Shown here one piece after another: positions 33,230-44,999 of a DNA stretch of 64,000 nt. Every line of letters starts with the position of its first letter. Position 1 is the first letter of the stretch. The notes under the pieces are model-generated. The model saw only the letters and a program-made list of their open reading frames with translations. It was not told where the DNA came from and searched no databases. Origin of the DNA: Lithospermum erythrorhizon (lineage: Eukaryota; Streptophyta; Magnoliopsida; Boraginales; Boraginaceae); NCBI GenBank assembly GCA_019722365.1, contig JADFUC010000912.1, positions 113,412-177,411 on the forward strand, written 5' to 3'. The position numbers and the translations under genes were made by a program.

Positions 33230-36200
33230 GGTAGGGAAATTCCCAGTGATCTACTTATGCAATATGAGCCAGTTGTCCCTTGGAACCTGAATCTCGGGAT
33301 TTGCAATGTCCAACCAGGTAGGGTTGTGTTTCGTTCGCGCCATTGTCTGGGGCTTTGATCCATTCATTTCGATGAATTCTCAAGCCCAGTTCTTTTCTTA
33401 ACCCGCTTGGTTAGCGGATCCCTGATATTTATCCTTTAATCTCGCGTTATCAACAATGATAACTCGGTTGAGATTAGCGTCTCTGGTATTATGATGTCGG
33501 CCAATTTGTCTCGACTTACCGTTATATATGGTTCACTGCCTTCTAATTGCGGACTCATTGTCCTGATATATGCAAATTGAAGTGCGGACCTTTCCCATTT
33601 CACGGAGATGTGCTCAAAGGAATTCTTGTAACCACTCCGCTTCTTTCCCATACTTGTCCAAAACAATGAACTTCGAGACTCCGTTGTGGATAAAGCTGTT
33701 CTTGTTTGGTTTGAGGACTTCCCGTCTGGTGAAAGTGAAGAAGAGCGTATCGGCTTTGCCCAGCCATTGAATCCCAGTATCGAGATCGATTTTGGTCTAC
33801 CGCCCGAAGTACTGGTGGATAACGGGTCTGATGCGATTAAGTAACAGTATATCTCAAATGCTTCGGTACGAATCCAGCTTCAATGATCCTACTTGGATTG
33901 CTTGTATATCTACCACAATTTGCTAAGCTAAATAAAGCTATATCCGGTCTAGTACCACTCTTCAAGTACATAAGACTTCCAATCACTTGAGAATACTCAA
34001 GTTGAGACAAACTTTTCCCATTATTCTTCGAGAGGTATCGTCTTTCATCATTTGGAGTTTACGCTCCCGTATCATCTTGGCAAAATTTTCCAAGAATCGT
34101 ATCGATATAGTGTGATTGGGTTAACACCAGACCATCAGGAGTTCTTATAATCCGTACTCCCAAAATCACATCTGCCTGACCCACGTCCTTCATGTCAAAC
34201 TTGGAATTCAACATATCTTTGATGGACTGGATCATCTTTGGATTACTCCCAATAATGAGCATGTAAATCGCGTATAAGCGAGAGAATGGCGTATCCTACC
34301 AGTGGATTTCACATAAGCATACTTGTGCTCGTTGATCTTAAATCCGATCGAAATCTTGTCTTGTCAAATTTCTACGGCTGTTTAGGCGCTTGTTTTAACC
34401 CATACAAGGATTTGAAAAGTCGCCAGACTTTCACTTTCTTACCCGAAACTATAAAATCCTCAGGCTGTTTCATGTAGATTTCCTCATCTAAATCTCCATT
34501 TAAGAAAGCAGTTTTCACATCCATTTGATGTACATCTAAATTGGGCAATGCAGCAATTGCCAAGATTATCCTAATGGATGTTATCCTCGTGATGGGAGAA
34601 TAAGTATCAAAGTAGTCTGGTCTCTTTGCGTCTGTTACCACGGATGGTATTGAAGTACACTTTTATGCTTATCATCGTCCATAAATGGATTCGTTTCTAC
34701 TTAAAAGGTCCATTTGGACTTTGGGAAGCTTTCGCACTTGGCAGGAAGATCTACTTGAATTCTCAAGTGTGATTCTGGAGAATTGAATCCATAAAATATA
34801 CGACTTTCGCTTCCATAGAGAACCTTCAAAAGAACTCACATCCTCGTGGTAAGTTTGAGGCTCACTCTCAAGCATATACGTTCCAAAATCATGACCAAAC
34901 GTCTTCTCGGCCAGCACTACTACGTCGAGGTTCTTAGTCATAACCGTTGCTTAGACTATCCATAGTAGTCTTCGTATTATTAATACCCTGAGTTCATGTA
35001 TCCTTTTAGATGTAGCGACATGCAATGAACTTCGTTGAGCATGCTCAAGAGCGTGACATTCCGTGACTACAATATCGTATTCTTATTGCATCATTGAGTT
35101 CTCACTCTTATGCACTAGAAACCGATATGTGTTATACTATTGTGCGGATACCCAACAAATATCACGTCAAACGTCTTAGGTCCAATAGTCACCTTCTTAG
35201 GAGGAGGTACCTGACGTTACCAAAAGCATAGCGAAGATGTTTGTAGCTTGGAGCTCTACTGAACAAATCAGGCGAGATGCTATCACAAATCGCTTCGAGG
35301 AATATTGTTCAGAAGGTAGTTGGCAGTAAGAATTGCTTCCCCAACGTTCGAGGGGTACTTTAGGCTGCTCGACATAACGTCCATAAATCTCTTTCAATGA
35401 TGGGTTCTTCCTTCAGTGATCTAGTGCTGGAAATTGCCCAAAGGATGGCAATGCCGCGCCTCTGGCCGGCCTGCACTTTATCTTTCTACCAGTTGATTCT
35501 CAACTTCTTCTTTATAGAGCGAGCTCTATATTGCCTCGTGTTTACTTTTTAAATGATATACATAGCATAATTTCATACAATCATCTCTGAGTGATAAATA
35601 CCTTTAGATGCGGGCTCGTATCCACAGTTATCCAACTGTGAATAATAAGATCAAGAGGTTACTATTTAACCACAGGTTGGAAATGTGGCCCTCGTTGTTA
35701 ACTTCCAGCCTTAAGTTTCACACTTGTGTCTGTAGCAATGTGATCTTTAGGTATGTGATTCAACTTTACCATTCTTTGCAAAGAATTGGAGTTTACATGA
35801 CCTAATCGACTATGCCACAAATTAGAATTCTCAAAAACATACGCAACATTTGTTTTATTCATATGGAACCATTACATTCATCTTGAAAAGGCCATCCAAG
35901 ACATAGCCTTTTTCGATACAAGCATGCCACTACTTAGGCGATTCTGGCTTTATCATACTTGATTACAAGTTTAAAGAAATGTTTGCTAAGGAGAGACCCA
36001 ATATTTAGGATTCTTCTAGCTCTAGAACATACAAAACATTCTTCAAAGTGACCTCGTTTCGAAGTCATGCTTCGGCGCCACAGTTCATTCTCCCTCGATA
36101 TTGGAGGTCGCACTATTCGCCATGTATATCTTCTCGTCATTTGTAAGTGGCTTGAAGGTAGCAAAGTGATCATTAATTTGTCTGGCACTTGGTGCATGAT

Positions 36201-37080
36201 ATCGATCCTTGCATTTCTTGTGGGTTAGTCCCCACAAAGTTCACCTCGTAAATCATAGCCGACAAGCTCATCTCGTCTGATTTCTTAGTGACCACATTAG
36301 CCGCAGCTTTCCTATTGTTACTTCTCTTGGGTTGTTTGCATCTCGAAGGACTTATGACCTCGTTTGTTACAATTATGCGCCCCGTCAAAAGCACTTCACG
36401 AGTTCTCTTGAGAGAAGCGAGAACCGTTCTTAGAAGGATTTCACATGGAGCAAACTTCGCTCTTCTTCTTCACATAAGGATCTGAAGAGTCCCCAACTTC
36501 AACAATATTAGCGTCGACTTCCGGAGAGAGGTGATCGACCTTCTGTTGCATGATCCTCAGACGGACGTCGTTGCTGGGGTTAAATATCTTTTTAAACATT
36601 AAGCTGGAAAATAATTCTTGAAGTCTTTTCAAGATGGTAACCTTCTCGGTTATAATGCATTAACGTTGAGCATCACTGACTTCATACCACCGAGCTGAAT
36701 CATGGAAGATTGAGTTCTCGAACTTGAGATCCCTCCGCCACCGTCTTATAGTTAAGAAATTTTTGCTGATAAAATTTCTTGGTAAATCTTAGTCTTATAC
36801 TTGTACTCAAGTGCGTCCCAACACCTCTTTGTAGTAGTATATGTTTTATATACACAATACAAATCATCCGATAAGTAAGTCAAGAGGTAATTCCGACTCA
36901 AATAGTCGGAATGTTTCGAACCTGACATGACCATGGCTCGAACACGTTATCTTGAACCGTAGGAGGTTCTCGACCACGCCGTTAAGTTCAAGGTCATGAG
37001 ATATAACATCATTTGTTCTCTCGTTTCTTAAAATTATGTCAAAAACACGAAGGCTTGGGTTCATTGCTTGATAAAAGTAT
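33230..37080 (-). mobile_element. Decayed Ty1/copia body, minus strand
   Basis: On the minus strand from 37080 downward: gag (NYLLTYLSDDLYCVYKTYTT, then CWDALEYKYKT, about 36800-36890), a zinc-knuckle/integrase region too broken to read well (35100-36400), and RT in two good stretches. The first (34372-34641) contains FDTYSPITRITSIRIILAI, DVHQMDVKTAFLNGDLDEEI and LFKSLYGLKQAPKQ. The second (34059-34262) contains FDMKDVGQADVILGVRI. Next come YSQVIGSLMYLKSGTRPDIA (about 33935-34000) and RNase H (VLDKYGKEAEWLQEFL and ICIYQDNESAI, about 33530-33665). The YVDD region is damaged. No flanking LTR was identified on either side, so both ends may be lost. Confidence 0.83.
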
Positions 37081-37129
37081 GAGCATTGAAATTCTTTAAA
37101 TGATGCGCGGCGATGGATAACAATAAAAA

Positions 37130-40100
37130 TGACTTCATTTAACGTGATAATAAAAATAATACAACTCGTCCATCAGATTGAACTAACCAACACTACAACA
37201 ACTTTAAAGTAATATATAAATACAACATCAGAGCCACTTGTTTTACAACTCGGACAACAATAATTATTCATCTGATAAAACTCCAAGAAGATACGCTATA
37301 TGGTGATTGAGGTCTTGAGCCACCGTCGCCACCTCGGCAGATGCGGCTACTCGGCCCGATGCGTCTCGGTCATCCCAGCGACAACCTGGGCATAAAGCAT
37401 CGCCATAGGTGAATGAGGAGTCGGCTAAAAGTTGAGTGAAAACAAATATCACGAAGTTAACCTACAAATATACAAACAGGATAATTGAGGCTACTTACCT
37501 GTTGCTGACTATCCACCTCCAAGAGTTATATTTATGCTCCTCCTCGACAAGATAAATATTTCCTTAATAGCTTTCCGACTAACACCGACAAATCCACACA
37601 CAGCGTCAACAACACTCGCGGTACACCTTGTCGCGAGAATATCTCTACATTTGTTATCTTTCTTGAGTATAGCCAATTCGGCATATACAACTCAAATATA
37701 CTGACAACTCAAGCAATATATCTCTGTGTCTAAAGCCCAGCTCGAGCATACACAATTCAACCACTTATCTTTAGTTCACCTTAAAGTGCTACTCGATTAT
37801 AATTAAATACTCTATGACATCTAAATGTTTATCATAAGAACCTCCAAATCGTTTCGTTATCTGTACAACTTAGCAGCGTATATCTTAAATGAGATAACTT
37901 AAGGAATGCGGAATTATCTCACAAATTCTTTATTAAGTATGCAGAACTTATTCACTGATGGTATCAGCATTAGGTAGTTAGATCATAACTTATATACTAG
38001 AGCCGTTTGAATCCAACTTTCCCACTTATATATAAAATATAAATGTCGTATAGATTAGCATGAGCATTCGGTTTATAATTTTTTTATACCTAATGCCTAG
38101 ATTTCAAAAGTTATCTCAACCATTATAACTCAACTTTTCACCTTAAAGGATGTAAAAAGCGATTAATACCAACCTAGGATCCTGAAAAATCGGATCATAT
38201 TATCAATAATCAACGAAGCAAAATTGACATAATTTATCAATGATATCTAGTATAATCGGCGCAATTTTCATAACCAATAAGCGAGCCATAAAGCAGATTA
38301 TACTAGCATATACAACTTTAAACAACATGTCAAGATATAATACAAAGTCTCAATAAGGCACCATCTTGAGAATAAAATCATAGAGACTTCAGCAGCGACT
38401 ATAACTCACAGTATTGACCCGTATCTCTTGTATCTCCCTATACGACCTACAATTCGCGTAGCCTTTCCTCCGTCACTGCGAGGAATGGACCGTCGTTGAT
38501 AAACACGCTCTTATACGTGGTAAGGTAAACTGCTGTGCACAGCCGAAAGTGATAATAGATCTCATGGCTACACTTATACCCAAGTATAAGGCCGACACCG
38601 ACAATCTGTATAAAGTGATAATAGATGCCGTTGCGCTTATGCAGTATAGTAAACCAATGACGTCTTGTATGAGTGATAATAGATGCTACACTTATACCGC
38701 GATTATGAGCCAACGTAAATCACGTATCACGCAGGAAAGGAGAGTCACACAACCCCTGTCATTCAGTATAGGGTGTATCCTAATACTCAATCCTTCAGAA
38801 GTAAGCGTAATTAGCTTGATACCTTCAAAGCGATATCAAAGAACACAGCTGAAATACCGCGTAATCATAAATCAATCACAACATGACAATACCCACGAAA
38901 CACAAAAGTGCCGGCAAGGCCCACAGAAATAAAAAAGTATGCCGACAAGGCCCCACGAAATGAAAATGCCGGCGAGCCCAATCGAAATGCCGACAAGGCC
39001 TGAGCAAGAAAGCATTAAGTTGAGGGTTATTTATTACTTATCTCGAAGCAAATCTTCAAACGCCACGAAATGTCGCATAATCATATCATATTCGCGCCGT
39101 AGATCACATAATCATAGAAACGATGGCGTATACTATTCTCGCATAATCATACCTGATGACATGTTTCCATGATTTAAAGTAAATGCATTAATATAAGCGC
39201 CCGTGAGATAAGTACTGCGCTTTGGTTACTTGATAAGAAAGCGTCATGTCTAATCGATCAAGTGCCTTTCCGACATTCATTAATCAAAACACCGAAGTAC
39301 AATTACTAAGCGACGAGCTTTAATCTTTATCTTGGATTAAATTCGACTTCTGACCCATTTAGTTACAAATTAACAAACGTATAGGTACTAATTATGTTGA
39401 AGACTACTAAAATGACAAATTTCCAACTATCTGAGTAAATCCCATAATCGGTCGATACACTTGTAAAATACTAACATTTCAACCAATTTCAATCGGCCAA
39501 TGTCAGCTTTTCCAAGCGAGTCAAACCCATTTCCTACTTGACCTCAATCCCAAGCCCGTTTACTACCGAAAATCTTATAAAACTAATTTCAACATACCTT
39601 CCTCCAACAAGCTTTATAATTCATAATTTCACACCAGAAATAATCATAATAAAGGTCGATAACATATTTATACTACCAATGACATTTTAGAAAAAAGTCA
39701 ACCCAAAAGTCAACTCAAAGTCAACTCAACTCAACATCACAACACTTTCTACCCAAAATGAGTGTATCATCTCACATACTATAATCTAAGCTGATATTAG
39801 TATATTCAATAATATCTCATAAAACCAAGTCAGCCAAAATTCCAAAAAGTCCAACTTCTAAAAGCGTCCGAAATTCCGCATTAAACAAATTTCAACTAAA
39901 TAATAACTAATTTAAAGCCCAAGAATGCGTTTATAGTAATAAAATTCAAAAATACAAAAAGTCCTTTCGGCAGAAACTCACGAAATCTTAAAACGATCCG
40001 ACCTTTTTTACACTTGAATCGAAGAGGATGATGGAGATAAACTCTCGAGAAATTTGAGGTCCAAAGCTTCGCGAGATGGAAGAGAAATCGAAAGAAAGAA

Positions 40101-40210
40101 AAATCGAGTGGGGGGAGAACACCGGTCGGCGTCTCGCGTGAAGGAGAAAGGCGATGGTTCTCTTTTTTGGAGCTTAGCCGTGGTTTATGGGTTAATGGGT
40201 TGGCCATTAA
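37130..40210 (-). mobile_element. Inverted, diverged relative of solo LTR family B
   Basis: On the minus strand it repeats the landmark order of family B: a CT-rich leader (about 40040-40130), a TTGACTTTT block (about 39693-39725), a CCTTGTCGGC / AATCATAT region (38900-39150), GAGTATTAGGATACACCC (about 38768-38790), short inverted repeats such as CTTATACCCAAGTATAAG (about 38571-38590) and TGTTGGTTAGTTCAATCTGA (about 37170-37190). Divergence is high and both ends are uncertain. TATATAAAG at about 40214 (minus) may be its TATA box. Confidence 0.5.
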
Positions 40211-40629
40211 ACTTTATATAGTGAAACCGTCGTTTTAATTGATCGATCTTTCGTTTTAACTTATCTCGACGACTAAGCTTCCAAACATCAACGTTATATT
40301 CTGGCAACTAACGTCATTTGTTTCAAATTAAACTTTAAAATTCATCTGCAAAATGTATTACCCAACCGACCGATTCGTTTGTATTTTATTTCATTCAACT
40401 TAATTTTTTTTCCTCGAAATAAATCCACGGCAGCTAGTATAATGTCACAGTATTATTAGTGCGGGCGGGTTATTCTGATAAATTCTGCTACGAGATATAA
40501 TTGAATCGGGAAGGCAATACGCTCGAATGAAATTGAAGTCTTTGAAAATAACTAATTAAATTACACATACGTGGAGTTCTGAGTGAAATTTCTACCAATA
40601 GAAATGAGAAACAAACGATTGTAATCTAG
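40211..40629. other. Spacer without recognised gene
   Basis: It may include the outer end of the inverted LTR. No gene recognised. Confidence 0.35.
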
Positions 40630-40752
40630 CCTGATGATCGATTGTTGCATCTTGAGTCTCAATAATGTCTTTGATGGTTGGACGTCTTGACGGGTAATCA
40701 CTGACCAGCTTTTTCGTAATGTGTGGTTGCATAGCAGGATAAATTAAATCCA
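40630..40752 (-). pseudogene. Possible protein-kinase C-lobe fragment
   Basis: One minus frame reads MDLIYPAMQPHITKK, then LVSDYPSRRPTIKDIIETQ, without a stop. The RRPTI.(D/E)I segment, with the invariant Arg and a preceding (D/N)P-like turn, resembles kinase subdomain XI. Only about 40 residues are present, no upstream kinase exon was found within 3 kb and no downstream stop or poly(A) context stands out. It could be a last exon, a captured fragment or chance. Confidence 0.25.
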
Positions 40753-43240
40753 TATAATATGTTTTGGTTAGATTTCTTTAGGAACAAAGACCCGATCTTG
40801 ATATAAAAGGAAAAAGATACATAAAAAATATTTAAAGAAAATTACACTAAAATATGTAAAGAATATTACAATCAAATAAAAAATATGAAAAGGATAATAA
40901 TAACGAACACCATATTGAAGTTTCAAGGGGTGGGGGTTGTTTATGATGATGATGAAGTTGGGAGTGGGGGTGGGTTGTGTTGCAACTCGTAGCATTCGTT
41001 TATTTATCTTGTTGATAATATCAGTTGTGATATTGGTAATAAAAAGAAGTGGAGGGTGGGTCTTGCCGTCTTGGGGAGGTGGGAGAAATGTTTCGGTACG
41101 AGGTAGGGGTTGGGTTGGGGTGTGTTAAAGAAGAAGGGGTTGGAATTTATTTTTAATTCTCTTATTATTTATTATAAAACACTCTCATATGTTGAAGTAT
41201 TTCAAAATATACCCTCTATTTTTAAATGTAGTTTTTCAGGAATTGAATGTTGAGGGGGAGAGCCAAAACCAAAAATTAAATGTACAAGGGCAGTCAAAAT
41301 AAAAGTTTAATGTACAGTGAGTATTTGAGAGAAAATGAAATTTACAAGGGACAGTCAAACAAAATAGATACTTTAGGGGCAAGAGCGCGCACTTGAAGAT
41401 TGAAAAGGAAATTGAAAAAAGACATAGAAACCTGGGTAGTCTTATATTCTCTTAATTTTTACCTCTGCACATAATGTGCGAATTACTATTTACTTGAGAA
41501 ATCACTCAAAATCAATTGAAACACTAAAACTCAAATTTTAAATGTTGGTAAAAACATTTTGTTTAATTAGATAGTCGTCATGCGAAGCTTAAATTTGGCA
41601 TCTAAACTCAAATTTCGGGCTAAAGACGTCATCGATCATTTATGTTTGTCGAATTCTTCCATTTAATCATTTCTTTTTCACAGTGCTTTTTTTATTGCTT
41701 TTCTTTTTGAAAATGCATAATTTTTTGTACGTCGTTGACATTAAAAGTGAAGCGTTGTTATGAAGTTTTGTCCAATCAATTTAACAAACATACGATTCAT
41801 CCATCAAAGTTGTGGTGTGTTATATGTACAACTGACGAAACAAGCCCAGGAACTAGCCCAATTGTATAATTCTTTCTTTCGCCCAATATGCCGAAATAGG
41901 GCAATTAGCGAAGGGAGACTTCACTCAGTTGGTCTAGTCACTTAAGCGGACCATATCTCCCTCTCCGTATCCATTTATCACATTTTGCAATAGCCGCACA
42001 CTTATTTCCGTAGAACTACGCCGAGGAGGCGTGACCGTATACTTGCTTTGTGCGAGTGAAAAGAGGAACAATTTTTTATTTTAACTAAAATACCCTTTAT
42101 TGAAAAATGGCATGCGGTCGTCTGTATGAGGTTAGTTTTTAACGGCCAACATGATGAATTGAAGCAAAGGGGTCGGTAGTTGTTGGACATTGGGTGATTG
42201 AATTGGATACTTTAAAATTAATTGATGGAATGATGAATGAGGTGAAAGTTGGTGAGTGATTTATTAGCAAATTATGAATTAAAAAATGGAACTTCACACT
42301 TGGTGAATTGGTTCGCGAATAATTACTCTGAAAGTTAGGATAATCGGCAGCAAGAAGTTATTTTTAAGCTATGTTTATTTTGATTCACTCGATTCAGTAC
42401 TTTATTAAATATAAACAACATTTTAAAACATTCACTTCGATTACTTTCCTCTAGGTTAACTTTGATGTTTAAGCTATACGGTTTCGGTTAAAACATATCA
42501 TCAGAATGATAGAAATTCGAAAGGGTAGAGAGTAGGGAAGGGGAAAAGATTTTATTAGGCACGGAGATCAAGATAAAATCTCTAGTATTATCTCAAGTTC
42601 TAATATCAACAAATGATTTATGGCTTAATTTCATGTGACCTATTTCACAGTTTTGGTTTGTCGAGCAACTTTCTACATATTTTCAACGTCTCTTTCCGTT
42701 CTTGAAATGACATTGAGGAAAAAGAATGACTCAATTTTGATTCAATTTGGAAGATTGAAGAAGAAGGTTCTAAGAGGAATAAGAGTATAAGACTACTAAA
42801 AACGCGTTTGAAGGGGTTGGATTTAGGGTTCTACTTTTTTTACCCTGAAAAATGTTAATTTGCCGCATGAATTCATCAAAATAGCAATGTTGCCCCCCAA
42901 AGTGTCCACGATGGAGTTCATACGTCCAAGTTTAGCGCAAACGTCTATTATCAATGGATAAAAGTCCAATTTTTTTAACAAACCACTCGTTTACGAAAAC
43001 CAAAGTGTAATTAGTATATTATCGAACCAAATTAGCAGTTAACCCGAGCACAAAATAAAAATCAAACATTCATTCAATTCATTATAATTCTAAGATCTTG
43101 TTATTCACATTTTACCCAAACTTCAATGACATTTTAAACGATGGCCAAGCAAAGTTTAAATTTCCTAACTTTGGCATCTCCAAACTAAAATATTCCAAGT
43201 TAAGTTCATAATATATATACAAGTTGCATATATTGCATTA
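40753..43240. other. Spacer, no recognised gene
   Basis: 40760-40930 is A/T-rich; 40920-41130 is G-rich on the plus strand (runs such as GGGTTGGGTTGGGG near 41107). The rest is ordinary AT-rich sequence. Short open frames here show no signal peptide or domain. Confidence 0.45.
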
Positions 43241-44765
43241 TCAATCGCTTCCTGGAGGTTTAGGATCATGATCAGGGTTTGCTCCGGTTCCTGGATAATC
43301 ATTGATTTGAAGATCCATTCTTCCTACCAGAAATGACTTGTCTTCCTCCTGGTATTGTCCTTGTGTCATCTAGATTGACAAAACAAATAGATTAATAAGA
43401 AGGCCAGGAGAAAAAGAACCATATTATTTTATTATTAAACATATATACTCTTATTTTAATTATAAAAGTGAAAATGTCAAGATAGTTCAAATATATTTTT
43501 TCTACTTCCGACGAAATTTAGAAGGTATCAAGAGGGGAGACGACCATGATTCCCTTTCAACTTTATGTAGAAAAAAAATTACTATACAATTATAAATTAT
43601 TTCATTAAAATAGTGACTTTGGCAGGTCAATTAAAATAATCATAATAGCAGATATGGTAATCGTTATATATAATTATGTACGAATATGGTATGTTAAATA
43701 AAACTAATGTTTGTAATAATATCCAAACTAATACTTATTTCATATTCCATCTGAAAACATTGTTAAGTTTAATATCATTATCTTAATTAATTAATTTTAC
43801 GATCTTAATTGAAATACATTATTTTGAGAGATAATTGTTAAAATAATCCAAATAATATGTGCAAGTTATATTTTAGTCCCAAGAATGTTTGGTATAAGCG
43901 CTGAATAGTCCATGTAATTGATACAAAGGTGCACTTTAGTCCATCGTTTTGATGGAGACGTTAAATTTTGACGGAAAGATGGACTAAAGTTCACATTTTC
44001 GATTAATATCAGAGACTAAAGTGCACATTTTTGGTAAATACCAAGTGTTGAAAATTTTGTTTTAGCCAAAAAAATGTGGTGTAACCGCACACTTTTCCAT
44101 TTAAATTTAAAGACAATGTTAAAATCTGGACTAAAGTGCACCTTTTGTACCAATTACAAGGAACATTTGAGCAGATCAAATATTTAGTGGGACTAAAGTA
44201 CAACTTGCATATATTATCTATGACCATTTTGACAATTTTCTCTAATTTTGATATGAATCGTAATTAGCATGTTAATTTTAAAGTACATTTAAAATACTAC
44301 TTGTAGCACATAACATATATAGTTTGCATCAAATTTTCAATATATATAAAATAAAATAAAACTTATATTTGAATTTAAAAAATTCAATCATCAAAACAAA
44401 ATTGAACAACTTTTTTTATATGTAGGATATTTTTTATTGTTTGTTTTGGTAATCATGGAGGGTATGTAAAAAGTTGAAAAAGAAGTCAAATTTATCCAAA
44501 TAAATTCACCAACCTGAAAATTTAAGTCTTGAGCTGATAAGCTCCCTGATAATGATTTCAGGCTTCCTGTTTATAAAAACTCATAAAATTTTCAGAAGAG
44601 AAAAAAAAAAAATTGGACAAAAGAAAAGGCACAAGTTACAATAATTAACCAAAAATGAAAAACACAACAAAACTTACTGGACCAAGGGACAGCAACGGCA
44701 TAGGAGAAGACTAAGGAGAAAGCAAATAACATAAGGATGAGTTTGAAGGAAGCTTTGTTTTCCAT
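43241..44765 (-). CDS. PSY-type sulfated-peptide hormone precursor, three exons
   Basis: Spliced minus-strand gene: exon 1 at 44765-44678, exon 2 at 44566-44514, exon 3 at 43369-43241 (stop included). Both introns have GT..AG ends (donors GTAAGT and GTTGGT) and the phases fit (1, then 0), giving 89 residues. Residues 1-25 are a signal peptide (KLILMLFAFSLVFSYAVA core). Near the C-terminus, after VGRMDLQIN, comes DYPGTGANPDHDPKPPGS (71-88), aligning with the 18-residue PSY1 peptide: Asp-Tyr at 1-2 (the Tyr that TPST sulfates), ANP at 7-9, HDP at 11-13, then prolines open to hydroxylation and glycosylation. PSY peptides are secreted, act on leucine-rich-repeat receptor kinases (PSYR) and promote growth or balance it against stress. 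Intron 2 is long (1144 bp) because it holds a foldback MITE. Family assignment is strong; the paralogue is not determined. Not to be confused with phytoene synthase. Confidence 0.9.
43826..44243. mobile_element. Foldback MITE in intron 2 of the PSY gene
   Basis: The ends are inverted: GAGATAATTGTTAAAATAAT on the left and ATTTTGACAATTTTCTC on the right. Inner pairs include GTGCACTTTAGTCCA against TGGACTAAAGTGCACC and GCAAGTTATATTTTAGTCCC against GGGACTAAAGTACAACTTGC. It is about 418 bp with no coding capacity, the same family as 30646-31020. ATTTTG occurs just outside both ends, a possible but weak target duplication. It lies wholly inside the intron and clear of both splice sites. Confidence 0.8.
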
Positions 44766-44991
44766 GTTGATGATGAATGAAACAGGAGATTTGGAAGCCT
44801 CAAGAATAGAACAAGAAGAATGATAATTCTCAATGACAATTTTTGAGGTTGGTTGTGGTTGTGACTATTATTGTTTACATATTAGAGGGAATCTTTTACA
44901 AGATGGATCGTATAAAAGAGACTGCAAAGTCAACCTTTCTCATTTTATCTTCATATTTTTTTTCTCAACTTGTTGTTTATTTGTATTTTTA

Positions 44992-44999
44992 TATTTATA
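44992..44999 (-). promoter_or_regulatory. Candidate TATA box of the PSY gene
   Basis: TATAAATA on the minus strand, 227 bp upstream of the ATG. This would give a 5' UTR of about 190 bases. It is the best match in the region but the sequence is AT-rich, so chance is possible. Confidence 0.35.

Noticed and set aside
38549..38932. 127-codon plus frame
   Set aside because: It is antisense to the inverted LTR B relative and contains its short inverted repeats; no protein family is recognisable.
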